A stretch of 64,000 nucleotides of DNA from JBCCGG01 sp039029395 (GTDB lineage: Bacteria; Pseudomonadota; Alphaproteobacteria; Kiloniellales; JAKSDN01). The translations under genes were made by a program, and so were the position numbers. Shown in pieces: positions 32,868-42,645 of this stretch. Under the pieces are notes generated by a model. That model had not been told where the DNA came from. It worked only from the letters and a program-made list of their open reading frames with translations, and did not search any database. The stretch is from assembly GCA_039029395.1 (NCBI GenBank), contig JBCCGG010000027.1, positions 1 to 64,000 of the forward strand. Reading direction: 5' to 3'. Each line of letters starts with the position of its first letter. Position 1 is the first letter of the stretch.

Positions 32868-34136
32868 ATGCCCAGGCTCACCAGAGCGGGACCGAAGGTT
32901 GCTTTCGCGCTGATCGCGGTATCGCTGATCGGCTGCGAGGAGCAAAACACCTACGTCGAGCCGCCGCCGCCCAAGGTGACGATCGCACAGCCCTTGGTGC
33001 AGGACGTGGTCGACTATGTGGAGTTCACCGGCACGACGGTCGCCTCCGCCCAGGTCGAGGTGCCGGCGCGGGTCTCCGGCATATTGCAGAGTGTGCATTT
33101 CGAGCCCGGTACCGAGGTGACCGAGGGCGAGCTTCTGATGGAGATCGACCCCGACGTCTACGAGGCCGACGTTCAGGTCGCCAAGGCCGAGCTGGCGAGC
33201 GCGGAGGCCCGCCTGTCGGAGAGCAAGAAGACGCTTGAGCGCGCCGAGACGCTCGCCAAGAAAGGCAACGTTTCTCAGGCCAAGCTGGACGAGGCCGAGG
33301 CCGACTCCCGTGCCGCGGCGGCCGACGTGCTGGTGCGCCAGGCCAAGCTGCGCCAGGCCGAGATCAATCTGGAATACACCCATGTCACGGCGCCGATCAG
33401 TGGCCGGGTCGGACGCAACCTGGTCGACCCCGGCAACCTGGTGGGCGACGGCGAGGCGACGATCCTCACCGAGGTCACCGATTACGACCCGATGTTCATC
33501 TACTTCAACCTCAATGAGCGCGATCTGCTGCGCATCATGGACATGTACCGGGCGCGGCTCGAAGCCAAGGGCATCGATCCAAACAAGGATCCGGCGGCCG
33601 ACGCGGACCTCATTTTGGAGGCAGGGCTCGCCAACGAGGAGGGCTTCCCACACGAGGGCGTCATGGACTTCGCCGAGTCGGGGGTCGATGCCGAAACCGG
33701 CACCCTGCAGCTGCGCGGCCGTTTCAAGAACACCGGGCGGCCGCCCAAGCTGCTTCCGGGTCTCTTCGTGCGCATACGCATGCCGATCAACGAGCGCTCC
33801 GACCTTCCCCTGGTGAGCGAGCGCGCCATCGGGTCGGACCAGAGCGGCCTCTACCTCTTGGTGGTCGACGGGGACAACAAGGTCGACAAGCGCAACATCG
33901 AGATCGGCCAAAGGATCGACGCGCTCACCGTCGTGGAGAAGGGCCTCGAAGGCGGGGAGTGGGTGATCGTCAACGGTCTCCAGCGGGCGCGGCCCGGCGG
34001 GCCGGTGGACCCCGAGAAGGTCGAGATGGCGAGCTTTCGGATATCCGCCACCCAGGAGGCCGCCAAGAGCCAGCCCGAAGCGGCTGAGCCCTCGGCTGAA
34101 GGCGGTGAAGATCCCGGGGCAGCCGAAACCCAATGA
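32868..34136 (+). CDS. RND efflux periplasmic adaptor (membrane fusion) lipoprotein
   Basis: A 422-residue adaptor. The N-terminal lipobox V-S-L-I-G-C-E (cleavage before the cysteine near residue 23) indicates a lipoprotein. The barrel-sandwich part is F-T-G-T-T-V-A-S-A-Q-V-E-V, followed by an alpha-helical hairpin (about residues 100-170) rich in A/E/L/K and V-T-A-P-I-S-G-R-V-G after it. The C-terminal 45 residues are Ala/Glu-rich and non-conserved. It would link the pump that follows to an outer-membrane channel; none is encoded nearby. It starts 34 bases before the pump gene's ATG after its own stop. Confidence 0.93.
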   Translation: MPRLTRAGPKVAFALIAVSLIGCEEQNTYVEPPPPKVTIAQPLVQDVVDYVEFTGTTVASAQVEVPARVSGILQSVHFEPGTEVTEGELLMEIDPDVYEADVQVAKAELASAEARLSESKKTLERAETLAKKGNVSQAKLDEAEADSRAAAADVLVRQAKLRQAEINLEYTHVTAPISGRVGRNLVDPGNLVGDGEATILTEVTDYDPMFIYFNLNERDLLRIMDMYRARLEAKGIDPNKDPAADADLILEAGLANEEGFPHEGVMDFAESGVDAETGTLQLRGRFKNTGRPPKLLPGLFVRIRMPINERSDLPLVSERAIGSDQSGLYLLVVDGDNKVDKRNIEIGQRIDALTVVEKGLEGGEWVIVNGLQRARPGGPVDPEKVEMASFRISATQEAAKSQPEAAEPSAEGGEDPGAAETQ

Positions 34137-34169
34137 CACTGCCCGCCGCAGGACCTTCGGGACACTGAG

Positions 34170-37100
34170 ATGTTCTCGCGCTTTTTCATCGAACGGCCGA
34201 TCTTCGCCAGCGTCATCTCGATCGTGATCGTGATCGCCGGCACGGTGACCCTGGGCACCCTGCCGATCGCCCAGTACCCGGAAATCACGCCGCCCACGGT
34301 CGAGGTCAAGGCGGCCTATCCGGGCGCCAACGCGCAAGTTGTCGCCGAGACCGTCGCGGCGCCGATCGAGCAACAGGTGAACGGCGTCGAGGACATGATC
34401 TACATGTCCTCGACCAGCGCCAGCGACGGCTCCTACACGCTGACCGTCACTTTCGAGGTCGGCACCAATCTGGATATGGCCCAGGTGCTGGTGCAGAACC
34501 GGGTCAAGCTGGCCGAGCCCAATCTGCCCGAGGAGGTCACCCGCCAAGGGGTCAACACCAAGAAGAAATCCTCCAACATCATCCTCTTCGTCTCGCTGTT
34601 CTCGCCCGACGGCCAGTTCGACGAGCTGTTCCTCAGCAACTACGCGACCTTGCGGATCCGCGACGTGCTGAGCCGCGTGCCTGGCGTCGGGGAAGTGCTG
34701 ATCTTCCCCCAAAGCGACTACAGCATGCGGATTTGGCTCAATCCCCAGCAGCTGAAATCGCGCGGCATCACGACCCAGGACGTGCTCGACGCGATCCGCG
34801 AGCAGAACGTGCAGGTCGCGGCGGGGCAGGTCGGCGAGCCGCCGGTGCCTCGGGGGCAGAACTTTCAGCTCGTGGTCAACGTGCTTGGCCGCCTGAGCGA
34901 CATCTCCCAGTTCGAGGAGATCATCCTCAAGACCGGCGAGGCGGGCGGCATCACGCGCCTGAAAGACGTAGCGCGGATCGAGCTGGGCGGCAAAGCCTAT
35001 ACCATGACCTCCGGCATGAACGGCTCGCCCTCGGCCAGCATCGGAATCTATCAGCTGCCCGGCGCCAACGCCCTGGAGGTCGCCGACCGTGTGCGCGCCG
35101 AGATGGCCGAGCTGGCCAAGCTGTTTCCCGAGGGCATGGCCTACAAGGTGCCCTACGACACGACGATCTTCGTCTCTCAGTCGATCGAGGAGGTTTACAT
35201 CACCCTGTTCCAGGCCGCGGGGCTGGTGTTCCTGGTGCTCTTTCTCTTCCTGCAGGATTGGCGCGCCACGGTCGTGCCCGCGGTGGCGATACCGGTCTCC
35301 CTGATCGGCACCTTCGCGGTCATGGGAGCCTTGGGCTTCTCGCTCAACATGCTGACCCTGTTCGGTCTGGTCCTGGCAATCGGCGTGGTGGTCGACGACG
35401 CGATCGTCGTGGTCGAGGCCACGGTGTCCCATATGGAACGGGGCCTGAGCTCGAAAGAGGCCGCGATCAAAGCGATGAGCGAGGTCACCGGGCCGGTCGT
35501 CGCGACCACCTTGGTGCTGCTCGCGGTCTTCGTGCCGGCCGCGTTTTTGCCGGGCATAACGGGCGAGCTTTACCGCCAGTTCGCGCTCACCATTGCGGTT
35601 GCCACGGTGTTCAGCTCGATCAACGCGCTGACCATGAGCCCGGCGCTCGCGGCCCTGATGCTGAAGCCGCCGAAGGAGAAGAAGAACGCCTTCTTCCGAG
35701 GCTTCGATGGGCTTTTCGCGCGCTTGGAGCGGGGCTACCTGGCGGTCGCGAAGGGTTTGGTGCGCCGCACCTTTTTCATGATGCTGTTGTTCCTGGTGAT
35801 CGGCGGTGCGACTGGCTGGCAGTTCACCAAGGTGCCGACCGGCTTCCTGCCGACCGAGGATCAGGGCTATCTTCTGGTCAACGTCCAGCTGCCGGACGCC
35901 GCCTCCTTGGAGCGCACGGGCGAAGTACTGGCGCGCATCGACGAAATCCTGAAGGAGATGCCCGGCATTCAGGACTGGGTCACCTTGGGCGGCTTCTCCC
36001 TGATCGACGACACCAATGCGTCGAACGCGGCCGCGGTCTTTGTCGTCATGGATTCCTGGGAAGAGCGGAGCGATCCCTCGCTCAGCCAAGATGCCATTCT
36101 GGCCAATCTTCAAGGCCAGCTTTTCGCCATCCAGGAGGCGATCGCCTTTGCCTTTCCGCCGCCGGCGATTCCCGGCCTCGGGGTCGCCGGGGGCTTTCAG
36201 ATGCAGCTGCAGGACCGTGGCGGCATTGGGCTCTCCGAGCTCGAGAAGATGGCCCGAGAGGTGATCCATGACGGCAACGCCCAGAGCGGTCTCGCCAACC
36301 TGAACACCACTTTCCGGGCCAGCGTGCCGCAGCTCTTCGCCGAGGTGGACCGCACCAAGGCCAAGCAGCTCGGAATCTCGCTCAACGAGGTCTTCGGCAC
36401 GCTCCAGGCCTACATGGGCTCGGCCTACGTCAACGACTTCAACAAGTTCGGCCGTACCTGGCAGGTCAAGGTCCAGGCCGATCATGAATTCCGGGTCGAG
36501 CCCGCCGATATCCGCAGACTCGATGTGCGCGACCAGCAAGGGCGCATGGTGCCGATCGGCACCCTGGTCTCGGTGGATCGCATTCTCGGTCCCCAAACCA
36601 TCTTGCGTTACAACCTCTTTCCGGCCGCCTCCATAACCGGCCAAGCGGCTCCCGGCTTTAGCTCCGGCCAGGCGCTTACCCTGATGGAGCAGATGGCCGA
36701 TGTGAAGCTGCCGGACTCGGTGGGCTTCGAATGGACCGGCATGTCGTTCCAGGAGAAACAGGTCGGTGCGGAGCAGATCTTGGTCTTCGCGCTCGCCATC
36801 ACGCTCGTGTTCCTCGTGCTGGCCGCGCAATACGAGAGCTGGACCAGCCCGGCGGCGGTCATCCTCGTGGTGCCGCTCGCGGTGCTCGGCACGGTGCTGG
36901 CGCTGGTCGCTCGCGGCTTCGATAACAACGTCTACACCCAGATCGGCATCGTGCTGCTGATCGGCTTGGCCTCCAAGAACGCGATCCTGATCGTCGAATT
37001 CGCCCGCGAGCAGCGCAGCCAAGGCAAGTCGATCCTGGAGGCCGCAACGACTGCCTGCCAGCTGCGCTTCCGGCCGATCCTGATGACCGCGATTTCCTCG

Positions 37101-37301
37101 ATCGCCGGCTTCATGCCCTTGGTGATCGCCGTCGGCGCCGGCGCCGCGAGCCGCCAGGCGATCGGCACCGCGGTGGTTGGCGGCATGATCGCGGCGACCG
37201 TCATGTCGCTGATCTTCACCCCGGTCTTCTACGTTGTCATGCAGCGCCTGGGCGAAGCGGTGCGGCGGCCGAAGAATAAGGTGGCTGACACGTCGCTTTG
37301 A
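34170..37301 (+). CDS. RND multidrug efflux pump, HAE1 family (AcrB/MexB-like)
   Basis: A 1043-residue inner-membrane pump, the usual length. N-terminal F-S-R-F-F-I-E-R-P-I-F-A-S-V-I is the HAE1 hallmark. The proton-relay aspartates are in G-V-V-V-D-D-A-I-V-V-V-E (helix 4) and the lysine is in G-L-A-S-K-N-A-I-L-I-V-E (helix 10). Two large periplasmic loops carry the drug-binding porter and docking domains. Substrate range is unknown. It forms a two-gene operon with the adaptor at 32868. Confidence 0.96.
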   Translation: MFSRFFIERPIFASVISIVIVIAGTVTLGTLPIAQYPEITPPTVEVKAAYPGANAQVVAETVAAPIEQQVNGVEDMIYMSSTSASDGSYTLTVTFEVGTNLDMAQVLVQNRVKLAEPNLPEEVTRQGVNTKKKSSNIILFVSLFSPDGQFDELFLSNYATLRIRDVLSRVPGVGEVLIFPQSDYSMRIWLNPQQLKSRGITTQDVLDAIREQNVQVAAGQVGEPPVPRGQNFQLVVNVLGRLSDISQFEEIILKTGEAGGITRLKDVARIELGGKAYTMTSGMNGSPSASIGIYQLPGANALEVADRVRAEMAELAKLFPEGMAYKVPYDTTIFVSQSIEEVYITLFQAAGLVFLVLFLFLQDWRATVVPAVAIPVSLIGTFAVMGALGFSLNMLTLFGLVLAIGVVVDDAIVVVEATVSHMERGLSSKEAAIKAMSEVTGPVVATTLVLLAVFVPAAFLPGITGELYRQFALTIAVATVFSSINALTMSPALAALMLKPPKEKKNAFFRGFDGLFARLERGYLAVAKGLVRRTFFMMLLFLVIGGATGWQFTKVPTGFLPTEDQGYLLVNVQLPDAASLERTGEVLARIDEILKEMPGIQDWVTLGGFSLIDDTNASNAAAVFVVMDSWEERSDPSLSQDAILANLQGQLFAIQEAIAFAFPPPAIPGLGVAGGFQMQLQDRGGIGLSELEKMAREVIHDGNAQSGLANLNTTFRASVPQLFAEVDRTKAKQLGISLNEVFGTLQAYMGSAYVNDFNKFGRTWQVKVQADHEFRVEPADIRRLDVRDQQGRMVPIGTLVSVDRILGPQTILRYNLFPAASITGQAAPGFSSGQALTLMEQMADVKLPDSVGFEWTGMSFQEKQVGAEQILVFALAITLVFLVLAAQYESWTSPAAVILVVPLAVLGTVLALVARGFDNNVYTQIGIVLLIGLASKNAILIVEFAREQRSQGKSILEAATTACQLRFRPILMTAISSIAGFMPLVIAVGAGAASRQAIGTAVVGGMIAATVMSLIFTPVFYVVMQRLGEAVRRPKNKVADTSL

Positions 37302-37366
37302 TCTTGCCTGGCGGCCCAGAGGGTGCTTAGGCTCCTCCACCAATTCGACCGGGAGTTCAGGCTGAG

Positions 37367-38446
37367 ATGAAAGCAGCGGTGTGCAGGGCGTTCGGCGAGC
37401 CCTTGGTGATCGAGGAGCTGGCGATCGATCCGCCCAAGGCGGGCGAGATCAAGGTCAAGCTGCGGGCGTGCGCCATCTGCCATTCCGACATCCTCTATAT
37501 GGAGGGCGCCTGGGGCGGCGAGCTGCCGGCGGTCTATGGCCACGAGGCGGCCGGCGTGGTCGAGGAGGTCGGCCCCGGCATCACCGACATCCGGCCCGGC
37601 GACCACGTGATCGTCACCCTGATCCGCTCCTGCGGCCACTGCCACTACTGCGCCCAGGGCGACCGGCACATTTGCGAGACCAAGTTCACCCTGGATGAGG
37701 AGCGCCGGATCCACCGGGCCGACGGCGCGGACATCGTCCAGGGCCTGCGCACCGGCGCCTTCGCCGAGTATGTCGTGGTCGAGCGTTCGCAAATCGAATT
37801 GATCCCCAAAGAGATGCCGATGGAGAGCGCCTCGCTCTTGGCCTGCGGCGTGATCACGGGCCTGGGCGCGGTGGTCAACACGGCCCAGGTGCCGTCCGGC
37901 GCCAGCGTGGTGGTGATCGGCACCGGCGGCGTCGGCCTCAACTCGGTCCAGGGCGCGGCCATCAGCGGCGCCCATCCGGTCATCGCCATGGATCTGGAAG
38001 ACGCCAAGCTGGAGGCCGCCAAATCCTTCGGCGCGAGCCACGGCATCAACGCCAAGACCAACGACGCCGGCGAAGCGGTGCGCGGGCTGACCGGCGGGCG
38101 CGGGGCCGACTACGTCTTCGTCACGGTCGGCAGCGTCAAGGCGATCGAGCAGGGCCTCACGCTCCTGCGCAAGGGCGGCACCTTGGTCGTGGTCGGCATG
38201 CCGCCCTCGGGCGCCATGGCTCAGATCGAGGCGGTCGATTTCGCCGACAACCGCCACCGCATTGTGGGTAGCAAGATGGGCGGCACCCGCCTGTCGCTCG
38301 ACATCCCCAAGCTGGTGACGCTGTACCAGGAAGGCCGGCTCAAGCTCGACGAGCTGGTCACCAAGCGCTATCCCCTGGAGGAGATCAACGAGGCGATCGC
38401 CTCGACCAAGCGCGCCGAGGCCCTGCGCAACGTGATCGTGTTCTAA
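37367..38446 (+). CDS. zinc-dependent alcohol dehydrogenase
   Basis: A 359-residue medium-chain dehydrogenase. The catalytic zinc ligands are C-A-I-C-H-S-D and G-H-E-A-A-G; the structural zinc lobe is C-G-H-C-H-Y-C-A-Q-G-D-R-H-I-C. The NAD(P) fold has G-T-G-G-V-G-L-N near residue 186, with D at the end of strand 2 (A-M-D-L) suggesting NAD. Class III-like, but without enough information to say glutathione-dependent. ATG 37367 follows 65 bases after the pump gene. It is followed closely (18 bases) by the TauD-type gene, so probably cotranscribed. Confidence 0.92.
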   Translation: MKAAVCRAFGEPLVIEELAIDPPKAGEIKVKLRACAICHSDILYMEGAWGGELPAVYGHEAAGVVEEVGPGITDIRPGDHVIVTLIRSCGHCHYCAQGDRHICETKFTLDEERRIHRADGADIVQGLRTGAFAEYVVVERSQIELIPKEMPMESASLLACGVITGLGAVVNTAQVPSGASVVVIGTGGVGLNSVQGAAISGAHPVIAMDLEDAKLEAAKSFGASHGINAKTNDAGEAVRGLTGGRGADYVFVTVGSVKAIEQGLTLLRKGGTLVVVGMPPSGAMAQIEAVDFADNRHRIVGSKMGGTRLSLDIPKLVTLYQEGRLKLDELVTKRYPLEEINEAIASTKRAEALRNVIVF

Positions 38447-38464
38447 AGTAGCAAGGACAGCGTC

Positions 38465-39304
38465 ATGGACATCCGCCCGATCTCTCCCGCACTTGGCGCC
38501 GAGATCCATGGCGTCGACCTGGCGGATGATCTCGGCGAGGACGCCTTCGGCGCGATCCGCCAAGCCCTTTGGGACCACGGCGTGATTTTCTTTCGCGACC
38601 AGGCGCTGACGCCCGACCAGCACCTCGCCTTCGCCCAGCGTTGGGGCGAGATCAACGTCAACCGCTTCTTCAAGCCGGTCGAGGGCTATCCCATGATCGC
38701 CGAGGTCAGGAAGGAGCCGCATCAGGAGACCAACATCGGCGGCAATTGGCACACGGACCATTCCTACGACGACATCCCGGCGATGGGGTCGGTGCTCTAC
38801 GCCCGGGAGGTGCCGTCGGTCGGCGGCGACACGCTTTTTGCATCCATGGCCAAGGCCTACGAGGCGCTGTCCGACGGCATGAAGGCAACCTTGGCGCCCC
38901 TCAAGGCGGTGCACTCCAGCCGCCACGTCTTCGGCGCGGCGGGCTACAAGATTGATCAAGACATGGAAGACCGCACCGGCAACCAGGGGTTGGCGACCCA
39001 GGATGCCGTCCATCCCATCGTCCTCAGCCACCCCGAGACCGGCCGCAAGGGGCTTTACGTCAACCCGGTCTTCACCCAAGGCATCGAGGGCTGGCGCGAT
39101 GAAGAATCCAAGCCCTTGCTGGACTATCTCTACCAGCATGCCGCCCGACCGGAGTTTGTCTGCCGCTTCCAGTGGCGCCAAGGCTCGCTCGCGGTCTGGG
39201 ACAACCGGGCGACTTGGCATTACGCCGCCAACGACTATGCCGGCCAGCGCCGTCTTCTGCACCGCATCACGATCGAAGGCGTGCCGCTCGGCTGCCAGGG
39301 ATGA
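38465..39304 (+). CDS. TauD/TfdA family 2-oxoglutarate dioxygenase
   Basis: A 279-residue Fe(II)/2-oxoglutarate dioxygenase. N-terminus P-I-S-P-A-L-G-A-E-I-H-G-V-D-L matches TauD. The iron triad is H-T-D in W-H-T-D-H-S-Y near residue 98 and the distal H in A-T-W-H-Y; the 2-oxoglutarate Arg is in L-H-R-I-T-I. TauD-like enzymes hydroxylate sulfonates or herbicide-type ethers, releasing sulfite or an aldehyde, and an alcohol dehydrogenase next door could take the aldehyde. Substrate inferred only to family. A 'TauD-like' alternative is a hydroxylase of amino acids or betaine-type substrates. Confidence 0.92.
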   Translation: MDIRPISPALGAEIHGVDLADDLGEDAFGAIRQALWDHGVIFFRDQALTPDQHLAFAQRWGEINVNRFFKPVEGYPMIAEVRKEPHQETNIGGNWHTDHSYDDIPAMGSVLYAREVPSVGGDTLFASMAKAYEALSDGMKATLAPLKAVHSSRHVFGAAGYKIDQDMEDRTGNQGLATQDAVHPIVLSHPETGRKGLYVNPVFTQGIEGWRDEESKPLLDYLYQHAARPEFVCRFQWRQGSLAVWDNRATWHYAANDYAGQRRLLHRITIEGVPLGCQG

Positions 39305-39331
39305 TCGGCCAGCTTTCCTTTATTGCGTTTG

Positions 39332-41071
39332 CTAAAGCCAAGCTTTCGGGTCCGGTATGGGCTTGCCGGCCTTGAGCAAATACGTGCCTTTGGCGCAGCG
39401 GTAGATCAGCCAAAGGTATTGAAGCGGCGGAAAGACGACGCCGAAGGGCCAGGAGACTGGGGTCAAGACCGCCGACACCAGGGCTAGTGCGATCGAGAGC
39501 CAGAATGTCCGAATAACCCAGGTGCCATGGCTCTCCGCCAGGGTCCCCGGTGCCGTCGCGCGGGTGAAGTAGGAGACGAAGAGCCCGCCAACCGTAAGGC
39601 AGCCGCCGTAGAACAGGATCATCAGCACGATCGCCTCGAGCCGGCCTCGACGCGAAGTGCTGCCGGTGTCCCACAGGTACTCGCTGCCTTCCACCAGGTC
39701 GACCAGCCAATAGAACTCCCGTTGATTGAACGAGATCACCAGGATGAGCGCGATGGCCAATAGATTTAGGCAGAAAATGCCGTAGACCAGATGCAGCAGA
39801 AACATCACCGCCCAGTCGGTCTTCCGTCCCGGCGGTGCCCGGCGCGGCGTGCCAAACAGCCATCGCTTGGTGCGCTGCCATATCCCGCCAACCCGTCGCG
39901 GCGCCGGCGGCGCCGTGCCGCGAGTCTGGCGGGTCCTGGCTCTCGTCCGGTGGCGGAACACCACCCGGCCGGGCCGCCGCGGCTGGGCGCGCTGGCGAGT
40001 TTGCGCCTTGGGCCTTTGTCGGGCGGCGGCGGCGCGTTGGCGGATCGTCTGGTCGAGGCGGCATAGCCCGCAGCCTTTGGAGAAATGGGCATGGGCCTCT
40101 GGGTTGTCTTTGCACGGCACCAGGATCCGGCGGTCGATCAGCTCGCGCAGATGGTCGCGCCACTCCCGGGCGCTGGGCCGCCGTCGACCGGTGAACGCCC
40201 GATGGAACAGCGCCCGGGTCTTGTCCTCCAGGCTTTCGTGCAGGCTGGCGGGCGAGGGGCCCTGATAGGGATTGGGCGAGGCATCATAAGCGTAGAGCCC
40301 GGCATTGATACGCTCCTGCTCGGTGCCCAGTTGCATGCCTCGTTTTGTCGGGACACCTTGAAAGGGATGAACCCCGTTGTTGAGCAGCTGAAACAGCACC
40401 ACGGCAAGGGCAAAGCGGTCCTGCTCCTCGCCGAGCTGCTCGGGATCGAGGCCGTCGCGGACTCCCTCGTGTGCCCGGTAGCCGTCGGTGAACTGATGGC
40501 CCGGAAAGCGCCGGTCGCTTGCGCCCGCGATGCTGAGCCCGTCGCAGTCGACCACGGCGACGTACATGGTGTCCTTGTAGACCGAGAGGTTTTGCGGCTT
40601 GAGGTCGATGATGTGGTGGCCTAGGCGGTGCAGCTCGGCGACCATGGCCGCCACGTTCTGCGCGGCGTAGACCCTAAAGGCGTAGTTCTCCGGCCAGCCG
40701 CGCTGTTGGCGCAGGGCCTTGACCAGAAGCGTGTCGAGGGAATCGGCATGGGCCAGATCGATGAAGGGCATGACAAAGCCCACGAAGCGCCCGCGGGCGT
40801 CCTCCAGCAACGCGGTTGGCCAGGCGATCTGCACAAATCGCCGGCCATCCCGCTCGATCGCCGGCAGCTCTGGCGGACGCGCCAGCATGGCCTCGATCTT
40901 GGGCTTGTAATGGCCTGCCTTGGCCGGGTCGTGGTAGAGCTTGACCACGCTTTTGGGGTCGCCCTTGACCGCGCAGATTCGCCCGGCGCCGCCGCCCCGG
41001 TGGATCACCCGACCGACCACCAGACGCCGTTTGCGCCCGGCGCCGTCGCGGGCCATATAGGCCTCGCTCAT
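39332..41071 (-). CDS. membrane-anchored protein kinase of a TerY-P-type triad
   Basis: A 579-residue protein. The kinase domain covers about residues 15-310: G-loop around R-G-G-G-A-G, V-V-K-L-Y-H for the ATP lysine, catalytic loop H-I-I-D-L-K-P-Q-N, and V-D-C-D-G in place of D-F-G. A Cys/His patch C-K-D-N-P-E-A-H-A-H-F-S-K-G-C-G-L-C (about 325-345) looks like a zinc site, then a basic disordered linker. Three membrane segments lie near 425-450, 475-500 and 525-545. It is cotranscribed with a PP2C gene (4-base overlap) and a VWA gene, a triad known as TerY-P. Confidence 0.87.
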   Translation of the reverse strand: MSEAYMARDGAGRKRRLVVGRVIHRGGGAGRICAVKGDPKSVVKLYHDPAKAGHYKPKIEAMLARPPELPAIERDGRRFVQIAWPTALLEDARGRFVGFVMPFIDLAHADSLDTLLVKALRQQRGWPENYAFRVYAAQNVAAMVAELHRLGHHIIDLKPQNLSVYKDTMYVAVVDCDGLSIAGASDRRFPGHQFTDGYRAHEGVRDGLDPEQLGEEQDRFALAVVLFQLLNNGVHPFQGVPTKRGMQLGTEQERINAGLYAYDASPNPYQGPSPASLHESLEDKTRALFHRAFTGRRRPSAREWRDHLRELIDRRILVPCKDNPEAHAHFSKGCGLCRLDQTIRQRAAAARQRPKAQTRQRAQPRRPGRVVFRHRTRARTRQTRGTAPPAPRRVGGIWQRTKRWLFGTPRRAPPGRKTDWAVMFLLHLVYGIFCLNLLAIALILVISFNQREFYWLVDLVEGSEYLWDTGSTSRRGRLEAIVLMILFYGGCLTVGGLFVSYFTRATAPGTLAESHGTWVIRTFWLSIALALVSAVLTPVSWPFGVVFPPLQYLWLIYRCAKGTYLLKAGKPIPDPKAWL

Positions 41072-41841
41072 TGCGGATCGATCAGGCGCGCCCAGAGCAG
41101 GGTCTTGTCGTCGCCGCTGATTCGCCGGGCATCGGCCCGGTCTAGCGTGCCGGCGAGCGCCTTGGCGCCGTCCTCGGGACTCGCACCCTCCAGGTAGCGG
41201 GTCACCGGCGCCATGAAACGGCCCTCCAGGCCTGCGAAGCGCTCGGCCACGGTGAAGGGCATGGCGCCGTCGGAGACCATGACGATCAGCGGGCTGGCGC
41301 CGAAGTCGGTAAAGCGCAGATGGTCGCGCCAGATCTCCTGGGTGAAAAAGTAGGTCTCGTTGGCGAATTCGCCGTTCTCCGGCAAGGAGAGCCGGCAGCC
41401 GGCCCAGTCGCCGATCTCGCTCACCGCCGCCGCGGTGCCGTCGCCGATGTGGAAAAAGAAACCGCCATTGGGCGCGGCCACGACGCCGACCAGGGTCGCG
41501 TGGTAGTCGGCCAAGGTGACCGGGGCCCCAAGGGCGATCTCCTCGGGGATCCGTGCCTCGAGCGCCGCGCGGGCGCGCTCGACCGCTTGCTCGACCGCCG
41601 GGCGCCAGGGTTCATGGCCGCCGTCGAGCGCCTTGTCGCAGGTCGAGAGCGCCGCGACCACCTCGTGACAGAGAACCTTCGCGCCGGTCTCGCTGAAGCG
41701 CGCCGAGCCGGCGCCGTCGGACACCACGGCGACCAGGCGATCGCCGGCCTCCGCGTGGCTGTAGGCGTCCTGGCAAGGCAAGCGGTCGGCCTCGTGGTCC
41801 GGGCCGCGCACCGCGGCAGCGATCACCTTCCAGCTCGACAT
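41068..41841 (-). CDS. PP2C-type serine/threonine phosphatase
   Basis: A 257-residue phosphatase. Metal-binding motifs are C-Q-D-A-Y near residue 24 (Asp), V-V-S-D-G-A-G-S (strand with D-G), H-I-G-D-G near 128 and V-S-D-G-A near 195, ending G-D-D-K-T. It would remove phosphate from targets of the kinase encoded next. Its stop overlaps the kinase start by four bases (ATGA), showing coupling. Soluble. Confidence 0.88.
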   Translation of the reverse strand: MSSWKVIAAAVRGPDHEADRLPCQDAYSHAEAGDRLVAVVSDGAGSARFSETGAKVLCHEVVAALSTCDKALDGGHEPWRPAVEQAVERARAALEARIPEEIALGAPVTLADYHATLVGVVAAPNGGFFFHIGDGTAAAVSEIGDWAGCRLSLPENGEFANETYFFTQEIWRDHLRFTDFGASPLIVMVSDGAMPFTVAERFAGLEGRFMAPVTRYLEGASPEDGAKALAGTLDRADARRISGDDKTLLWARLIDPQ

Positions 41842-41856
41842 GGCGTCCTTTTGGAA

Positions 41857-42525
41857 TCAGATCTCGGCCCAGCCGTCGGGCGCCGGCAGCTGGGTGGTCT
41901 GATCGGGCGCCGCCTTGGAAGCGCTGGTCACGCTGCGGCTGAGCCACAGGAAGAGCTCCTTGAACTTGAGCCCCTGGAGCTTGAGCGCGCGCTTCGTGGC
42001 GAACTGGCCGAGCACATCCAGGTTGGCCTCGGCGGTGCCGATCGGGAAGACCGCGACCCGCTTGTCCGCCTCGGCGTCCCGGCAGCGCTGGGCCGCCTCC
42101 TGCCAATGGGGGTCGGTCGGGATGCCGTCGCTGATCAGCATGATCCAGGGCCGGGTCGAGGGAATGCCGTTGGCGTCGTAATTGTCCTTTTGCTCGGCAA
42201 TCTTGTCGAGCGCCAGCTCCATGGCGGCGCCGATTGGGGTGCGGCCGTGGGCGACGAGGGTCGGCGCCTCGAAGGTCATGGCGTCGGTCCAGTCCTGCAG
42301 CACCTCGACCTCGTCGTTGTCGCCGGCGCGGATCACCAGAAGCTGGACCCGCACGCTCGCCGTGCTGTCGGCCTTGAGCTCTTCCTCGAGGATCTTGAGG
42401 CCGGCGTTTAGCTCGTCGATCGGGCCGCCCTGCATGGAGCCGGAGCCGTCGAGCACCAGCACGCAAGGGGTGCGCTGACTGTTGTTTTCGACCAGTTGAA
42501 CGTCGGGGATCACGGGGTCGGTCAT
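41857..42525 (-). CDS. von Willebrand factor A domain protein (TerY-like)
   Basis: A 222-residue VWA protein. The metal-ion-dependent adhesion site is D-G-S-G-S-M near residue 26, T-P near residue 96 (R-T-P-I-G-A-A) and D-G-I-P-T-D near 132. TerY-type VWA proteins combine with a PP2C phosphatase and a kinase, as here, in tellurite/stress and membrane-remodelling neighbourhoods. It is the first gene of the triad and lies 15 bases before the phosphatase. No signal peptide. Confidence 0.88.
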   Translation of the reverse strand: MTDPVIPDVQLVENNSQRTPCVLVLDGSGSMQGGPIDELNAGLKILEEELKADSTASVRVQLLVIRAGDNDEVEVLQDWTDAMTFEAPTLVAHGRTPIGAAMELALDKIAEQKDNYDANGIPSTRPWIMLISDGIPTDPHWQEAAQRCRDAEADKRVAVFPIGTAEANLDVLGQFATKRALKLQGLKFKELFLWLSRSVTSASKAAPDQTTQLPAPDGWAEI

Positions 42526-42645
42526 GGAAAAATATCTCCCTTGCCGTGAAGCAGCGGTGAAAAGGCTTGCCCAAGTGGTGGCGAACTATGGTTAACATGT
42601 CGTCAAGATTCGCCACGCGCCCGGGGCGGAGGAGAAGGATAGACC

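Noticed and set aside
32817..37343. 1508-codon minus-strand frame
   Set aside because: It runs opposite the RND adaptor and pump genes and has the His/Gly/Asp/Arg bias of antisense translation of GC-rich DNA.
37229..39262. 677-codon minus-strand frame
   Set aside because: It is antisense to the alcohol dehydrogenase and TauD-type genes, both of which carry clear motifs.
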